Shown: positions 17,103 to 25,304 of the stretch, in pieces
How positions within the stretch are numbered: position 1 is the stretch's first letter
How the letters are laid out: every line of letters starts with the position of its first letter
Assembly (NCBI GenBank): GCA_963724385.1
Contig: CAVRUJ010000001.1
Coordinates: forward strand, 62,001 to 126,000
DNA from: DASXQK01 sp963724385
GTDB taxonomy: Bacteria > Pseudomonadota > Alphaproteobacteria > Dongiales > Dongiaceae
DNA: 64,000 bases
Direction: 5' to 3'
Position numbers and translations under genes: made by a program
Notes under the pieces: model-generated
The model's database searches: none
Seen by the model: the letters and a program-made list of their open reading frames with translations, nothing else
Told to the model about the DNA's origin: nothing

Positions 17103-17960
17103 TCAGCCCGTCGCCATCGCCTTCCCCTGGGCCTCGACCCCGGTCACGAGATCGAGCAGCTCGGCGGTGATCTCGTCCTGACGAGCCTGGCGGCCGGCCT
17201 GGCGCAGCTGGTCGAGCTTGCGCCCGACATTGTCATGGGCCGATTCCATGGCCGCGAACCTGGCCGCGTTCTCGCTCGCGATGGATTCGATCGCCGCCTC
17301 GGTCAGCAAGGCGAAGACATATTCGGCGACCAGCTTCTCGACCAGGATGCCGGGTTCGAGGTTGTGGAGCGGCGCCTCTCGGCGCGGTCCACTCGGCAGC
17401 GCTTTTAGGTCGAGAGGCAGGAGAAGCCGGCGCTCGATGGCGGCCGTCGAGCCCTGCCGATAGCGGGCGAACAGCAGGAGGACGCGGGAGACCGCGCCGC
17501 GCGCGATCCGCCCGTAGAGGACGGCGGCCAGGGCGCGGGCCGCGTCGGGCGCACCGGCCGCGCGACTCGGCATCGGCCGATACCATTCGAGCTTGCGCCC
17601 GCGTTCGAGCGCGAGCGCCGCGCCCCGGCTGCCCATGACGAACAGCAGGTCGCGCGGGGCGAGGGCGGATTCGATCGCCTCCAGCATCCGGTCGTTGAAG
17701 CCGCCCACGAAGCCGTGTTCGGCGGCGAAGACCAGGAGGATGCGCCGGCCCGGCGCCTCGCCGGCGGCGGGACGGCCCGGCAGGAATAGCTGCGCCGCGC
17801 CGATCGCGGCCGCCATGGCATCGGCGTAACGGCGCACGCCGGCTTGTGCTCCCAGGGCCTCATGCATGCGCATGCCGGCGAGCGAGCGCATGGCGCCCAC
17901 GATGTCCTGCAGTTCGCCCATGCTGGCGAGGTGGCGCTGGATTTCGGTGAGCCGGGTCAT
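17103..17960 (-). CDS. atpG: N-type ATPase gamma subunit
   Basis: 285 aa, last gene of the N-ATPase operon. It has the gamma-subunit N-terminal coiled coil (TEIQRHLASMGELQDIVGAMRSLAGMRM) and C-terminal coiled coil around IASENAARFAAMESAHDNVG, the conserved rotor contact. The start at 17960 overlaps the atpA stop by 4 bases; the frame remains open further back inside atpA but without gamma similarity. It is more diverged than housekeeping gamma subunits, as expected for the N-ATPase clade. It forms the rotating shaft that couples F1 to the c ring. Confidence 0.9.
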   Translation of the reverse strand: MTRLTEIQRHLASMGELQDIVGAMRSLAGMRMHEALGAQAGVRRYADAMAAAIGAAQLFLPGRPAAGEAPGRRILLVFAAEHGFVGGFNDRMLEAIESALAPRDLLFVMGSRGAALALERGRKLEWYRPMPSRAAGAPDAARALAAVLYGRIARGAVSRVLLLFARYRQGSTAAIERRLLLPLDLKALPSGPRREAPLHNLEPGILVEKLVAEYVFALLTEAAIESIASENAARFAAMESAHDNVGRKLDQLRQAGRQARQDEITAELLDLVTGVEAQGKAMATG

Positions 17961-19501
17961 GCCGGCCGCCCGGCGTCCTTCGCCGCTTGCTTCAGGGAAT
18001 CGGCGAGGGCTAGGAGCGCCGCCTTCAACGGGCCGGCGAGGCCTTCGGGCAGGGCCGCCATGCCTGCGTCCAGGGCCAGGGCGCCGGGGCAATCCCTGGC
18101 GAGCCAGGCGCCGAGCCCGGCGCGGAAGGCATCGATCCGGTCGAGGGGAAGCTCGTCGAGAACGCCTTCGGCCACGGCGGTGAGGAGAGCCACCTGCTCG
18201 CCCAGGGAGAGCGGCGCGTATTGCGCCTGGGCCAGCACCGCGCGGATGCGCCGGCCATGTTCGATCAGCTTGCGCGTGCGCTCGTCGACCATGGTGCCGA
18301 AACGGGTAAACACCTCGAGCTCCAGGAACTGGGCGTATTCCAGGCGCAGGCTCTCCGACAGCGCCTTCAGTACCGGCGCCTGGGTCGCGCCGCCGACGCG
18401 CGAGACGCTCTTGCCGATGTCCACCGCCGGCTTCTGATCCTCGTAGAAGAGCCGCGGGTCGAGATAGATCTGGCCGTCGGTGATCGAGATCAGGTTGGTC
18501 GGGATATAGGCGCTCATGTTGCCGGCCTGGGTCTCGGCGATGGGCAGCGCCGTCAGCGATCCTCCGCCGCGCTCGGGCGATAGCTTGGCCGCCCGCTCAA
18601 GAAGCCGCGAATGGATATAGAAGATGTCGCCCGGATAGGCCTCCCGCCCGGGCGGCCGGCGCAGCAGCAGTGAGACCTGGCGATAGACCGCGGCGTGCTT
18701 GGTGAGGTCGTCGATCACCAGCAGGACGTCCCGCCCGGCCTGCATGAAATGCTCGGCCATGGTGCAGGCCGAATAGGGCGTCAGCCATTGCAGGCCCGCC
18801 GGTGCGTCGGCCTCACCGACGACGAAGAGGCAGCGCTCGGGCGCGCCGTAGGTCTTGACCGCGTCGATCACGCGGGCGACGGCGGAGGTTTTCTGGCCGA
18901 TGGCGGCGTAGACCGAGATCACGTCGCTCGAGCGCTGGTTGATGATCGCGTCGAGGGCGATCGCCGTCTTGCCGATGCCGCGGTCGCCGATGATGAGCTC
19001 GCGCTGGCCCCGGCCCAGCGGGATCATGGCGTCGACCGCCAGCAGGCCGGTCGCCAGCGGCACCGTCACCAGGGCGCGGTCGACGATCGCGGGCGCGGGC
19101 TGCTCCACCGGCGCCATGCGCTGGAGGCTTGGCGGCTCGCCGCCGTCGAGCGGGCGGCCGAGGGCGTCGACGACTCGGCCGAGCAGGCCTTCGCCCACGG
19201 GCGCGCTCGCCACCTCGCCGGTGCCCTTGACGACGCTGCCCGCTTTGATGCCGGTCCCGCCGCCGAGGAGGATGCAGCCGATGGTCTCCTCGCCGAGGTC
19301 GACGGCGAGACCCCGGGTGCCGTCCTCGAACAGCAGCAGCTCGTCGAGGCGCGTCTCGGGCAGGCCGGCGACCGTGGCCACGCCGTCGCCGACCTGGAGG
19401 ACGCGGCCGATATGGTCGAGGCGCGGCTCCAGCGATGCGGCCGCCACGCGCCGGCGGCTCGCCGCGATCCAGCCCCGTAGGTCCTCAGCGAGGCTTGTCA
19501 T
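17957..19501 (-). CDS. atpA: N-type ATPase alpha subunit
   Basis: 514 aa non-catalytic nucleotide-binding subunit of the F1 hexamer. Walker A is GDRGIGKTA; further hallmarks are VYAAIGQKTSAVARVI, VLLVIDDLTKHAAVYRQVSL and ISITDGQIYLDPRLF. The ATG at 19501 begins TSLAEDLRGWIAASRRR, the normal N-terminal helix; it overlaps the atpF end by 17 bases. The sequence differs from housekeeping alpha chains by a variable C-terminal helical domain. Placed between atpF and atpG with no atpH, exactly as in the N-ATPase operon order. Confidence 0.95.
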   Translation of the reverse strand: MTSLAEDLRGWIAASRRRVAAASLEPRLDHIGRVLQVGDGVATVAGLPETRLDELLLFEDGTRGLAVDLGEETIGCILLGGGTGIKAGSVVKGTGEVASAPVGEGLLGRVVDALGRPLDGGEPPSLQRMAPVEQPAPAIVDRALVTVPLATGLLAVDAMIPLGRGQRELIIGDRGIGKTAIALDAIINQRSSDVISVYAAIGQKTSAVARVIDAVKTYGAPERCLFVVGEADAPAGLQWLTPYSACTMAEHFMQAGRDVLLVIDDLTKHAAVYRQVSLLLRRPPGREAYPGDIFYIHSRLLERAAKLSPERGGGSLTALPIAETQAGNMSAYIPTNLISITDGQIYLDPRLFYEDQKPAVDIGKSVSRVGGATQAPVLKALSESLRLEYAQFLELEVFTRFGTMVDERTRKLIEHGRRIRAVLAQAQYAPLSLGEQVALLTAVAEGVLDELPLDRIDAFRAGLGAWLARDCPGALALDAGMAALPEGLAGPLKAALLALADSLKQAAKDAGRPA

Positions 19502-20240
19502 CGGCCTCGATCTCGGCCCGCAGGCTTTCGAGGGCGCTGGCGAAGGAGAAGCGCAGGATCGCCGTCGGCAGATGCAGCTCGACGCCGGCGACGAGTGCGG
19601 GATCGGCCTCGAAGGCGACGCCGACATGGTCGCCGAAGGATCGCTTCAGCCGGTTGCGCCAAAGCTCGGCCGTCTCGGGCGGGAAAGGCGCGGCGCTCAC
19701 CACCGTGAGCGGCGCGCCGTCGGCGAACTGGCCCAATAGCCCATTCCGTTCCGCCGGCGGCAAGCCGGCCAGATGCTGCTCGATGCGCTCGATCCAGGCC
19801 TCGGCGCGAAGCGCCAGGGGAATCTCCGACAACAGGCGCGTTGCCACCGCGGCACCAAGGTCGAGGGCCGAGCGCCGCGCCTCGGCCAGTGCCTGCTCGC
19901 GTTCCGCCGCCAGCGTCTTGCGCGCGTCGTCGAGAAACGTGGCCGTCTCGCGCTCGGCCCGGTCGTGCCGGGCCTTCGCCGCCTCCTCGGCCTGGGCCGC
20001 AGCGGCCTTCAGGACCTGCTCCCGCTCGGCCGCGATCCCGGCCCGCTTGGCCTCGATGTCGCCGAGATGCGCCGCGGCCTCGGCCTCGACCGCCTTGGCG
20101 TCGACATATTGCTTGTCGATCTCCGCCCGGCGGGCATCCACCATCCGCAGCACCGGCTTGTAGAGGAAGCGGCGCAGCAGCCAGACCAGGACGGCGAAAT
20201 TGACCGTCTGCAGCAGGAGGGTCGACCAGCTGAAATGCAT
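19485..20240 (-). CDS. atpF: N-type ATPase b subunit with delta-like C-terminal domain
   Basis: 251 aa, much longer than a normal b subunit (about 156 aa). Residues 1–25 are the membrane anchor (LLLQTVNFAVLVWLLRRFLYKP). A long charged coiled coil runs to about residue 120. The last 110 residues end in FEADPALVAGVELHL, which resembles the end of delta/OSCP subunits (D-P-x-L-x-G-G/V). The operon has no separate atpH, so the b stalk probably supplies the delta function; this is inferred from the resemblance and from the missing gene. Confidence 0.87.
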   Translation of the reverse strand: MHFSWSTLLLQTVNFAVLVWLLRRFLYKPVLRMVDARRAEIDKQYVDAKAVEAEAAAHLGDIEAKRAGIAAEREQVLKAAAAQAEEAAKARHDRAERETATFLDDARKTLAAEREQALAEARRSALDLGAAVATRLLSEIPLALRAEAWIERIEQHLAGLPPAERNGLLGQFADGAPLTVVSAAPFPPETAELWRNRLKRSFGDHVGVAFEADPALVAGVELHLPTAILRFSFASALESLRAEIEADDKPR

Positions 20241-20241
20241 G

Positions 20242-20484
20242 TCAGCCGGCGTAGGGGTTGGCGAAGAGCAGGAGCAAGGCCACGACCAGGCAGTAGATAG
20301 CCATGGTCTCGATCATCGCCAGGCCGACGAAGAGCGTGCGGGAGAGCGTGCCGGCCGCCTCGGGCTGACGGGCGATGGCGTCCATGGCCGCGGCGATCGA
20401 CCGACCTTCGGCCAGGGCCGGGCCGATGGAGCCGATCGAAACCGCGAGCACGGCGCCGATGACGCTGATCATCTTGATGTCCAT
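20242..20484 (-). CDS. atpE: N-type ATPase c subunit (proteolipid)
   Basis: 80 aa hairpin of two membrane helices around the conserved loop ARQPEA. Aligned by eye to the Na+-binding c subunit of Ilyobacter (Gln32, Glu65, Ser66, Tyr70), the equivalent residues here are Glu26, Glu59, Thr60 and Tyr64. There are thus two carboxylates in the ion site, the arrangement described for Fusobacterium and for N-ATPases. Na+ coupling was predicted for this clade, but the Burkholderia c17 ring was reported as proton-coupled, so the ion is not settled. A GAGGAGGTCTC Shine–Dalgarno precedes the ATG. Confidence 0.94.
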   Translation of the reverse strand: MDIKMISVIGAVLAVSIGSIGPALAEGRSIAAAMDAIARQPEAAGTLSRTLFVGLAMIETMAIYCLVVALLLLFANPYAG

Positions 20485-20494
20485 GAGACCTCCT

Positions 20495-21166
20495 CTAGCC
20501 TCCCTCGCGTCCGCCGACGGCGGCGCCGATGAAGACGGTTGCGAGCACGGTGAAGATGTAGGCCTGCACGAGCCCGACCAGGAGCTCCAGCACCATGAGC
20601 GGGATCGGCACGAACAGGCCGGCGAGCGCCAGGACCAGCGCGATCACGAACTCGCCGCTCATCACGTTGCCGAAGAGGCGCATCATCAGGGAGAAGGTCC
20701 GCGTCACCTCGGAAACGACATTGAGCGGCAGCATGATGAGCTTCGGCTTGGCGAAGCTCGCGAGGTAGCCGAGCGGGCCCAGCGCCCGCATGCCGAAATA
20801 ATGCACCGAGACGTAGACGATGAGGGCGAGTGCGGCCGGCGTCTCGAGCTTGCCGGTCGGCGCTTCCACGCCCGGCAGCAGCCCCGCGAGATTGGCCACC
20901 GCCAGGTACAGAAACAGCGTGCCGACGAGCGGCAGGAACGTGCGGCCGCCCTTGCCGACAATGTCGTCGATCTGGCCGAGAATTCCCGTGACGACCAGCT
21001 CCACCACTGCCTGGCGCCGTCCTGGACGGCGCTCCAGCCGTCGGGTCGAGAGCCAGGCCGCGAGGCTGAGCGCCAGCATGATCGCCCAGGTCGTCACCAC
21101 CGGCCGGGTCACCTCCAGCGGGCCGAGGCGGAACAGGAGCACGCTGCTGAGCGGGGAAGCGCCCAT
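20495..21166 (-). CDS. atpB: N-type ATPase a subunit
   Basis: 223 aa membrane stator subunit forming the ion half-channels. The essential Arg is in SLMMRLFGNVMSGEF, and the last helix LLVGLVQAYIFTVLATVFIG is typical. The start at 21166 (MGASPLSSVLLFRLG) was chosen because the preceding open frame lies within atpR. It overlaps the atpR stop region by one base and is followed by atpE after 10 bases. Confidence 0.94.
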   Translation of the reverse strand: MGASPLSSVLLFRLGPLEVTRPVVTTWAIMLALSLAAWLSTRRLERRPGRRQAVVELVVTGILGQIDDIVGKGGRTFLPLVGTLFLYLAVANLAGLLPGVEAPTGKLETPAALALIVYVSVHYFGMRALGPLGYLASFAKPKLIMLPLNVVSEVTRTFSLMMRLFGNVMSGEFVIALVLALAGLFVPIPLMVLELLVGLVQAYIFTVLATVFIGAAVGGREGG

Positions 21167-21450
21167 CAGCCGGCCCTCCTGGCGGCCCTGAGCGCGATGA
21201 AGCGCGCGGCGAGGAAACCCAAGAGGGATGCCAGCAGCGGAAGCGCGCCGAGCCTGGCGGCGATGGCGAAGGCCACGACCGCCGCCGCCAGGCGGGCCAG
21301 CGTGAGGCCGGCCGCGGCCGCCAGCCCGCCGCCTTGGAGAAACAAGGCGACGTTCCGGCCAAGCATCGCGAAATAGGCAAGGCCGAAAGCCAATCCGGCC
21401 GCGCCCGAGAGGGCGGCCAGGGCGAAATCGGAAAGGGCGGGGCCGCTCAT
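21166..21450 (-). CDS. atpR: N-ATPase accessory membrane protein AtpR
   Basis: 94 aa, three hydrophobic segments (ALAALSGAAGLAFGLAYFAML, LARLAAAVVAFAIAARLGAL, LLASLLGFLAARFIALR). AtpR occurs only in N-ATPase operons, between atpQ and atpB, and has been proposed to help c-ring assembly or ion access through a conserved Arg. Identification rests on position and topology. The start overlaps the atpQ stop by 4 bases (ATGA). Confidence 0.82.
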   Translation of the reverse strand: MSGPALSDFALAALSGAAGLAFGLAYFAMLGRNVALFLQGGGLAAAAGLTLARLAAAVVAFAIAARLGALPLLASLLGFLAARFIALRAARRAG

Positions 21451-21731
21451 TCCCTGGCCACCCTGGTCCAGGCGAGCCAGCAGCCCAGCGCCAGCCCGGC
21501 AACGAGAAGGCCGAGGGTCCAGAAGATGCCCGAGGCGAAATGCCGGTCGAGCCAGCGGCCGAGGAAGATGCCGACCAGCATCGGCGTCACGATCGTCCAT
21601 CCCAGCACGCCGATCATCGCCAGGTTCCGGCCCAGGGACCTTTCGCCCTGGCGCTGCCAGAGCTCGCGCCTGTCCCGCCGGGTCTTCACCGCTTCATCCA
21701 GGCCGTCCGGCTGCTCCGGCGACGGCTTCAT
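21447..21731 (-). CDS. atpQ: N-ATPase accessory membrane protein AtpQ (AtpI-like)
   Basis: 94 aa with a charged N-terminal 35 residues followed by two membrane helices (NLAMIGVLGWTIVTPMLVGIFLG and IFWTLGLLVAGLALGCWLAW), separated by GRWLDRHFASG. The G-x-x-L-G-R-W-L-D pattern resembles AtpI family proteins. In N-ATPase operons this is the third gene, AtpQ. It overlaps atpC and atpR by 4 bases each. Confidence 0.83.
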   Translation of the reverse strand: MKPSPEQPDGLDEAVKTRRDRRELWQRQGERSLGRNLAMIGVLGWTIVTPMLVGIFLGRWLDRHFASGIFWTLGLLVAGLALGCWLAWTRVARE

Positions 21732-22180
21732 TGGTCGAGCCCCCGGAACTGCTCGACGGAGGGGGCGCCGGGCATGCCCGCACCGCCCTCCGGCCGGAGC
21801 AGGCGATAGATCTGGCGGATGGCGGCGAGATAGAGGCGCTCGGCATCGCTGCGCGCAGCCTGTTCTTCGTCGGCCGCCTGCCGGTAGGCGGTCAGCACCT
21901 CGGTTTCGAGCCGGTGGAGATCGTCGTCCGCCTTCGCCTCGCGGGTCGCGATCGCGATGGTCTCGCCGCCGCGGACCTCGAGCATGCCGCCGCGCAGAGC
22001 GACGTGATGCTCGGCGCCGGTCTTGTCCCGCCAGGTCGCCACCGACAGCGAGAGCACGGTGAGGAAATCCGCATGGCCGGGGAGGATGCCGAAGGCGCCG
22101 GTATCGTCCTCGGCGCGCAGATGCGCCACGTCCTCGACATCGACGACGACGGCCATCGGCGTGGAGACGGTGAGCCTCAT
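21728..22180 (-). CDS. atpC: N-type ATPase epsilon subunit
   Basis: 150 aa. The N-terminal beta-sandwich of epsilon is visible (MRLTVSTPMAVVVDVEDVAHLRAED, GAFGILPGHADFLTVL), followed by the C-terminal helical region rich in charged residues. Epsilon contacts the c ring and can inhibit ATP hydrolysis. In N-ATPases it follows atpD at the head of the operon, as here, overlapping its stop by 4 bases. Confidence 0.93.
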   Translation of the reverse strand: MRLTVSTPMAVVVDVEDVAHLRAEDDTGAFGILPGHADFLTVLSLSVATWRDKTGAEHHVALRGGMLEVRGGETIAIATREAKADDDLHRLETEVLTAYRQAADEEQAARSDAERLYLAAIRQIYRLLRPEGGAGMPGAPSVEQFRGLDQ

Positions 22181-23622
22181 GGGGCCGCCTTCGCCGCGGC
22201 TTCCTTCTGCCGGGCCTCCGCGATGTCGCCGACCATGTAGAGCGAGCCTTCGCTCCAGGCGTCCGCTTCGCCGTCGAGGATCGCCCGGCAGCCGGCGAGC
22301 GTCGCCTCGATCTCGACCGACCGGCCGGGTTTGCCGGTGAAGGCGACCGTCACCTGGAAGGGCTGGGTGAGAAAGCGCATCAGGCGCCGGGCGCGCGTCA
22401 CGACCTCGCGGTCGGACTTGCTCAATTCCTCGATGCCCAGCAGCGCGATGATCTCCTGCAGCTCGCGGTAATGGGCGATCGCCTTGCGCACCTCCTGGGC
22501 GGTCCGGTAATGGGCGAGGCCGACGACGCGCGGATCGAGCAGGCCGGAGCTGGAGGCAAGCGGGTCGACCGCCGGGTACATCCCCTCGCTCGCCATGTCG
22601 CGCGCGAGCACGATTGAGGAATCGATGTGGCTGAAGATCTCGGCGACGGCGGGATCGGTGAAATCGTCGGCCGGGACATAGACCGCCTGGATCGAGGTGA
22701 TGGCAGCACCGGCGACCGAGGCGATGCGCTCCTCCAGTTCGGCGACTTCGCTCGCCAAGGTCGGCTGATAGCCGACCCGGGAGGGGAGCCGGCCGAGCAG
22801 GCCCGAGACCTCGCCCCCGGCCTGGACCAGGCGGTAGACGTTGTCGATCAGCAGCAGCACGTTCTCCTTGGCCTCGTCGCGGAAATGCTCGGCGACGGCA
22901 AGGGCGGTGAGGCCGGTGCGCCAGCGCGCGCCCGGCGGCTCGTTCATCTGCCCGAAGACCAGTGCCGTGCGCTTCAGCACGCCCGACCGGCGCAGCTCGA
23001 GCAGCAGCTCATGGCCCTCGCGCGAGCGCTCGCCGATGCCGGCGAAGACGGAAATGCCCGAGTGCCGCTCCACCGTGCTGCGGATCAGCTCCATGATCAG
23101 CACGGTCTTGCCGACGCCGGCGCCCCCGAACATGGCCGCCTTGCCGCCCTTGACCAGCGGCGCCAGCAGGTCGATCACCTTGATGCCGGTGCGGAACATC
23201 TCCCGCTCGCTGCTCTGGCGATCGAGGCCGGGGGCGGGCGCGTGGATCGGCCGGCGCGCGATGCCCTCGGGGAGCGCTGGTCCCCGGTCGGTCGGCTCGC
23301 CCAGGACATTGAGCAGCCGCCCCAGCACCGCGTCCCCCACCGGAACGCGGATCGGGGCGCCCGTGGCCTCGACTGGTGTCCCGCGCCTGAGGCCGGCGGT
23401 GCTCTCCAGCGCCACGGCGCGCAGGCTGGCGGCGCTCAGATGCTGCTGCACCTCCGCCGTCAGCGGCGCCCCCATGTCCCACTGGATCGCCACCGCCTCG
23501 CCGATCCCCGGCAGGAAATGGGCCGGAAACCCGATGTCGACGACGGAGCCGTGGACGGCGATGACCCTGCCGGCGGCATCCGATCTCTCCTTTGGCGGCG
23601 CACTATCCATCGGCAAACCCAT
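22177..23622 (-). CDS. atpD: N-type ATPase beta subunit
   Basis: About 481 aa catalytic subunit of F1. Walker A is GGAGVGKTVLIMEL; next come GERSREGHELLLEL, VFGQMNEPPGARWR and LLLIDNVYRLVQAGGEVSGLLGR-type catalytic segments. The start is uncertain between ATGs at 23622 and 23610; the frame stays open to 23697 but the first 25 codons look non-coding. It leads the nine-gene operon atpD-C-Q-R-B-E-F-A-G, the diagnostic order of the N-ATPase, normally a second ATPase beside the housekeeping enzyme. Confidence 0.95.
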   Translation of the reverse strand: MGLPMDSAPPKERSDAAGRVIAVHGSVVDIGFPAHFLPGIGEAVAIQWDMGAPLTAEVQQHLSAASLRAVALESTAGLRRGTPVEATGAPIRVPVGDAVLGRLLNVLGEPTDRGPALPEGIARRPIHAPAPGLDRQSSEREMFRTGIKVIDLLAPLVKGGKAAMFGGAGVGKTVLIMELIRSTVERHSGISVFAGIGERSREGHELLLELRRSGVLKRTALVFGQMNEPPGARWRTGLTALAVAEHFRDEAKENVLLLIDNVYRLVQAGGEVSGLLGRLPSRVGYQPTLASEVAELEERIASVAGAAITSIQAVYVPADDFTDPAVAEIFSHIDSSIVLARDMASEGMYPAVDPLASSSGLLDPRVVGLAHYRTAQEVRKAIAHYRELQEIIALLGIEELSKSDREVVTRARRLMRFLTQPFQVTVAFTGKPGRSVEIEATLAGCRAILDGEADAWSEGSLYMVGDIAEARQKEAAAKAAP

Positions 23623-23683
23623 GTTCCGACGATCTTTGCACAGATTGGGCTTCGCACAATCGGGGCCAAGGCCCGCAACTGCT

Positions 23684-23842
23684 TTGACCTGCCTCAAGTT
23701 CGGGTTTCCGGCGCCCGGCCGGTTCGAGGATACCGACCGGTCGGAGATCGACCAGCTCGCCGGCTATTTCCATTACTTCGGGGTGAAGGGCCACTTTCTC
23801 ATGCATCTCGACCGGCTTTCGAAGGAGAGCGGCCCGGCCTGA
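23684..23842 (+). CDS. Possible 52-aa protein or gene remnant, divergent from atpD
   Basis: A TTG-started frame with protein-like composition: KFGFPAPGRFEDTD, then IDQLAGYFHYFGVKGHF and LMHLDRLSKESG. Aromatic residues and a good third-position GC pattern suggest true or former coding. No family was recognised, and no convincing Shine–Dalgarno is seen. It may be a remnant of a longer gene. Confidence 0.3.
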   Translation: MTCLKFGFPAPGRFEDTDRSEIDQLAGYFHYFGVKGHFLMHLDRLSKESGPA

Positions 23843-23875
23843 CGCAGCGGTCGCGTCTTGGTTCCTTCACATCGC

Positions 23876-23980
23876 CGTCATTCCCGTGACAACGGGAATC
23901 CACCGTTCGAGGGGCATAGTCTTGGCCGTGAATGCCCGCTCCCGTCTGTGCGGGACGAGCGTCGCGGGCATGACGAAAGC
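23876..23980 (+). repeat. Diverged relative of repeat family A
   Basis: CGTCATTCCCGTGACAACGGGAATCCA gives the first hairpin; about 50 bases later ATGCCCGCTCCCGTC-TGTGC-GGGACGAGCGTCGCGGGCATGACGA gives a longer, interrupted second hairpin. The outer CGTCAT and ATGACGA boundaries match the family. The remaining 150 bases before the VOC gene show nothing else. Confidence 0.6.
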
Positions 23981-24132
23981 AGGAACGCAGCCGGAATTCC
24001 GCTACGACATAGCCCTACCCGACAGCGCGAATATTTCTGCCACCACCTGTCGGATCGCTCCCGGGCTATTCGTCCTTTGATCGAATGCCGGCCGCCAGCT
24101 CCAGCAACGAACCAAACCCGAAGGAGGATCCG

Positions 24133-24567
24133 ATGCAGCTCAATCCCTATCTGTCGTTCAATGGCCAGTGCGAGGAAGCGTTCCGGTTCTACGAGCGCAG
24201 CCTCGGCGGAAAGATCATCGCCATGGTGACATACAAGGACACGCCGATGGCCGAGCAGACGCCGGCCGACTGGCGCGGCAAGATCGCCCATGCCCGCCTG
24301 CAGCTGGGCAATCAGCTGCTGATGGGCAGCGACGGGATGGCGAACTGCTATGAGAAGCCCCAGGGCTTTACCGTGGCCATCAACATCGACGATCCGGCCG
24401 AGGCCGAGCGCGTGTTCCATGCCCTGGCCGAGGGCGGGACGACGCGGATGCCGATCCAGGAGACGTTCTGGGCGCGGCGCTTCGGCATGACCACCGACCG
24501 GTTCGGCACGCCCTGGATGATCAACTGCGAGAAACCGATGCAAGCCCAGCAATCGGCGGCGCAGTAG
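24133..24567 (+). CDS. VOC/PhnB-like glyoxalase-fold protein
   Basis: 144 aa. The start LNPYLSFNGQCEEAFRFYER and the end RRFGMTTDRFGTPWMINCEK are typical of the PhnB (3-demethylubiquinone-9 methyltransferase-like) branch of the vicinal oxygen chelate fold. These proteins are often single-domain dimers of unknown substrate. A strong AAGGAGGAT Shine–Dalgarno fixes the ATG at 24133. It is flanked by repeats on both sides. Confidence 0.88.
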   Translation: MQLNPYLSFNGQCEEAFRFYERSLGGKIIAMVTYKDTPMAEQTPADWRGKIAHARLQLGNQLLMGSDGMANCYEKPQGFTVAINIDDPAEAERVFHALAEGGTTRMPIQETFWARRFGMTTDRFGTPWMINCEKPMQAQQSAAQ

Positions 24568-24598
24568 GCTGCGGCTCCGATCTTCAAGGAATAAGGAA

Positions 24599-24650
24599 TA
24601 GAGCAAGAATCGCGGGTCAGCTTAAATCAAGCTGACCCGATCTTGCCCTA
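24599..24650 (+). repeat. Repeat family C, copy 3
   Basis: TAGAGCAAGAATCGCGGGTCAGCTT-AAATC-AAGCTGACCCGATCTTGCCCTA, an imperfect palindrome with a perfect GGGTCAGCTT stem, the same core as at 15403. It lies 30 bases after the VOC gene stop and may serve as a bidirectional terminator between two convergent genes. Confidence 0.88.
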
Positions 24651-24743
24651 GCCGGCGACGGGGGCGACCCGGGGGCGACGCCGAACCACGGATTCATGGT
24701 TCAGGAGAGGGCAATGCGAGAAGGCTAAGCGCCGAAGAGCAGC

Positions 24744-25031
24744 CTACTTGAACACCGACCAGGCCTTCTTGAAACTCTCCTCCATCGCCTTCCATGCTTT
24801 GTCCGCGCCTTCCCTCAGGTTATCCCATGCCTGGTCGCCGGCCTTCTGGATCTCCGCTGCGTGCTGCTGCATCGCGCCGCGCCGTTCCCGCAACTCCTTC
24901 AGTTGCTTGTCGTAGGCGTCCTTCATCCCGACCAGCGGCTGCTTGGCTTTGGCCTCCAGCTTGGAAAGCTCCTGGTTCCATCGGTCGAGCTGCTCCTTGA
25001 GCTTCTTGACGTAAGCATCTCTTGTGGTCAT
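24744..25031 (-). CDS. Small coiled-coil protein, possibly stress-related
   Basis: 95 aa, highly charged and helical: AYVKKLKEQLDRWNQELSKL, DAYDKQLKELRERRGAMQQH, then DQAWDNLREGADKAWKAMEE with regularly spaced Trp. It resembles sll1863-like coiled-coil proteins found near stress genes, but no function is established. A GGGAGAAACCC Shine–Dalgarno precedes the ATG. It could share a transcript with the DUF3309 gene 100 bases upstream. Confidence 0.75.
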   Translation of the reverse strand: MTTRDAYVKKLKEQLDRWNQELSKLEAKAKQPLVGMKDAYDKQLKELRERRGAMQQHAAEIQKAGDQAWDNLREGADKAWKAMEESFKKAWSVFK

Positions 25032-25130
25032 GGGTTTCTCCCTTCGGGGTGTTCCCCTTCATGATGCAAGTCTATCGAACGGCGGTCCTCGCGGGGCGCT
25101 GACATGGCGATCCGGCCGAGGACGCTCCGA

Positions 25131-25304
25131 TCACCCGACGTGGCCCCCCCCGAGCACCCCGACCAGCCAGAGTACGATGAGGATAAGCAGCACCAAGCCC
25201 AGCGCGCCGCCGAGCCCCCCGGTGCCGTATCGGTTGTAGCCATAGTAACCGCCACCGCCGCCGAGCAGGACGATTACGAGAATGACAATCAGGATCGTGC
25301 TCAT
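25131..25304 (-). CDS. DUF3309-like small hydrophobic protein
   Basis: 57 aa with two membrane segments: TILIVILVIVLLGGGGGYYG and GGALGLVLLILIVLWLVGVL. The Gly-rich turn and GLGLVLLIL-type second helix match DUF3309 proteins, usually found among general-stress genes. ATG at 25304 is preceded by AGAGGAGGTTTCG, a near-perfect Shine–Dalgarno, so the seven upstream codons are not used. An FNR/FixK-type palindrome lies 120 bases upstream, shared with the divergent cardiolipin synthase gene. Confidence 0.78.
   Translation of the reverse strand: MSTILIVILVIVLLGGGGGYYGYNRYGTGGLGGALGLVLLILIVLWLVGVLGGGHVG

Noticed and set aside
23876..23980. Interrupted inverted repeat considered as a riboswitch before the VOC gene.
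   Set aside because: Its ends and first hairpin match repeat family A, and no known aptamer pattern was seen.
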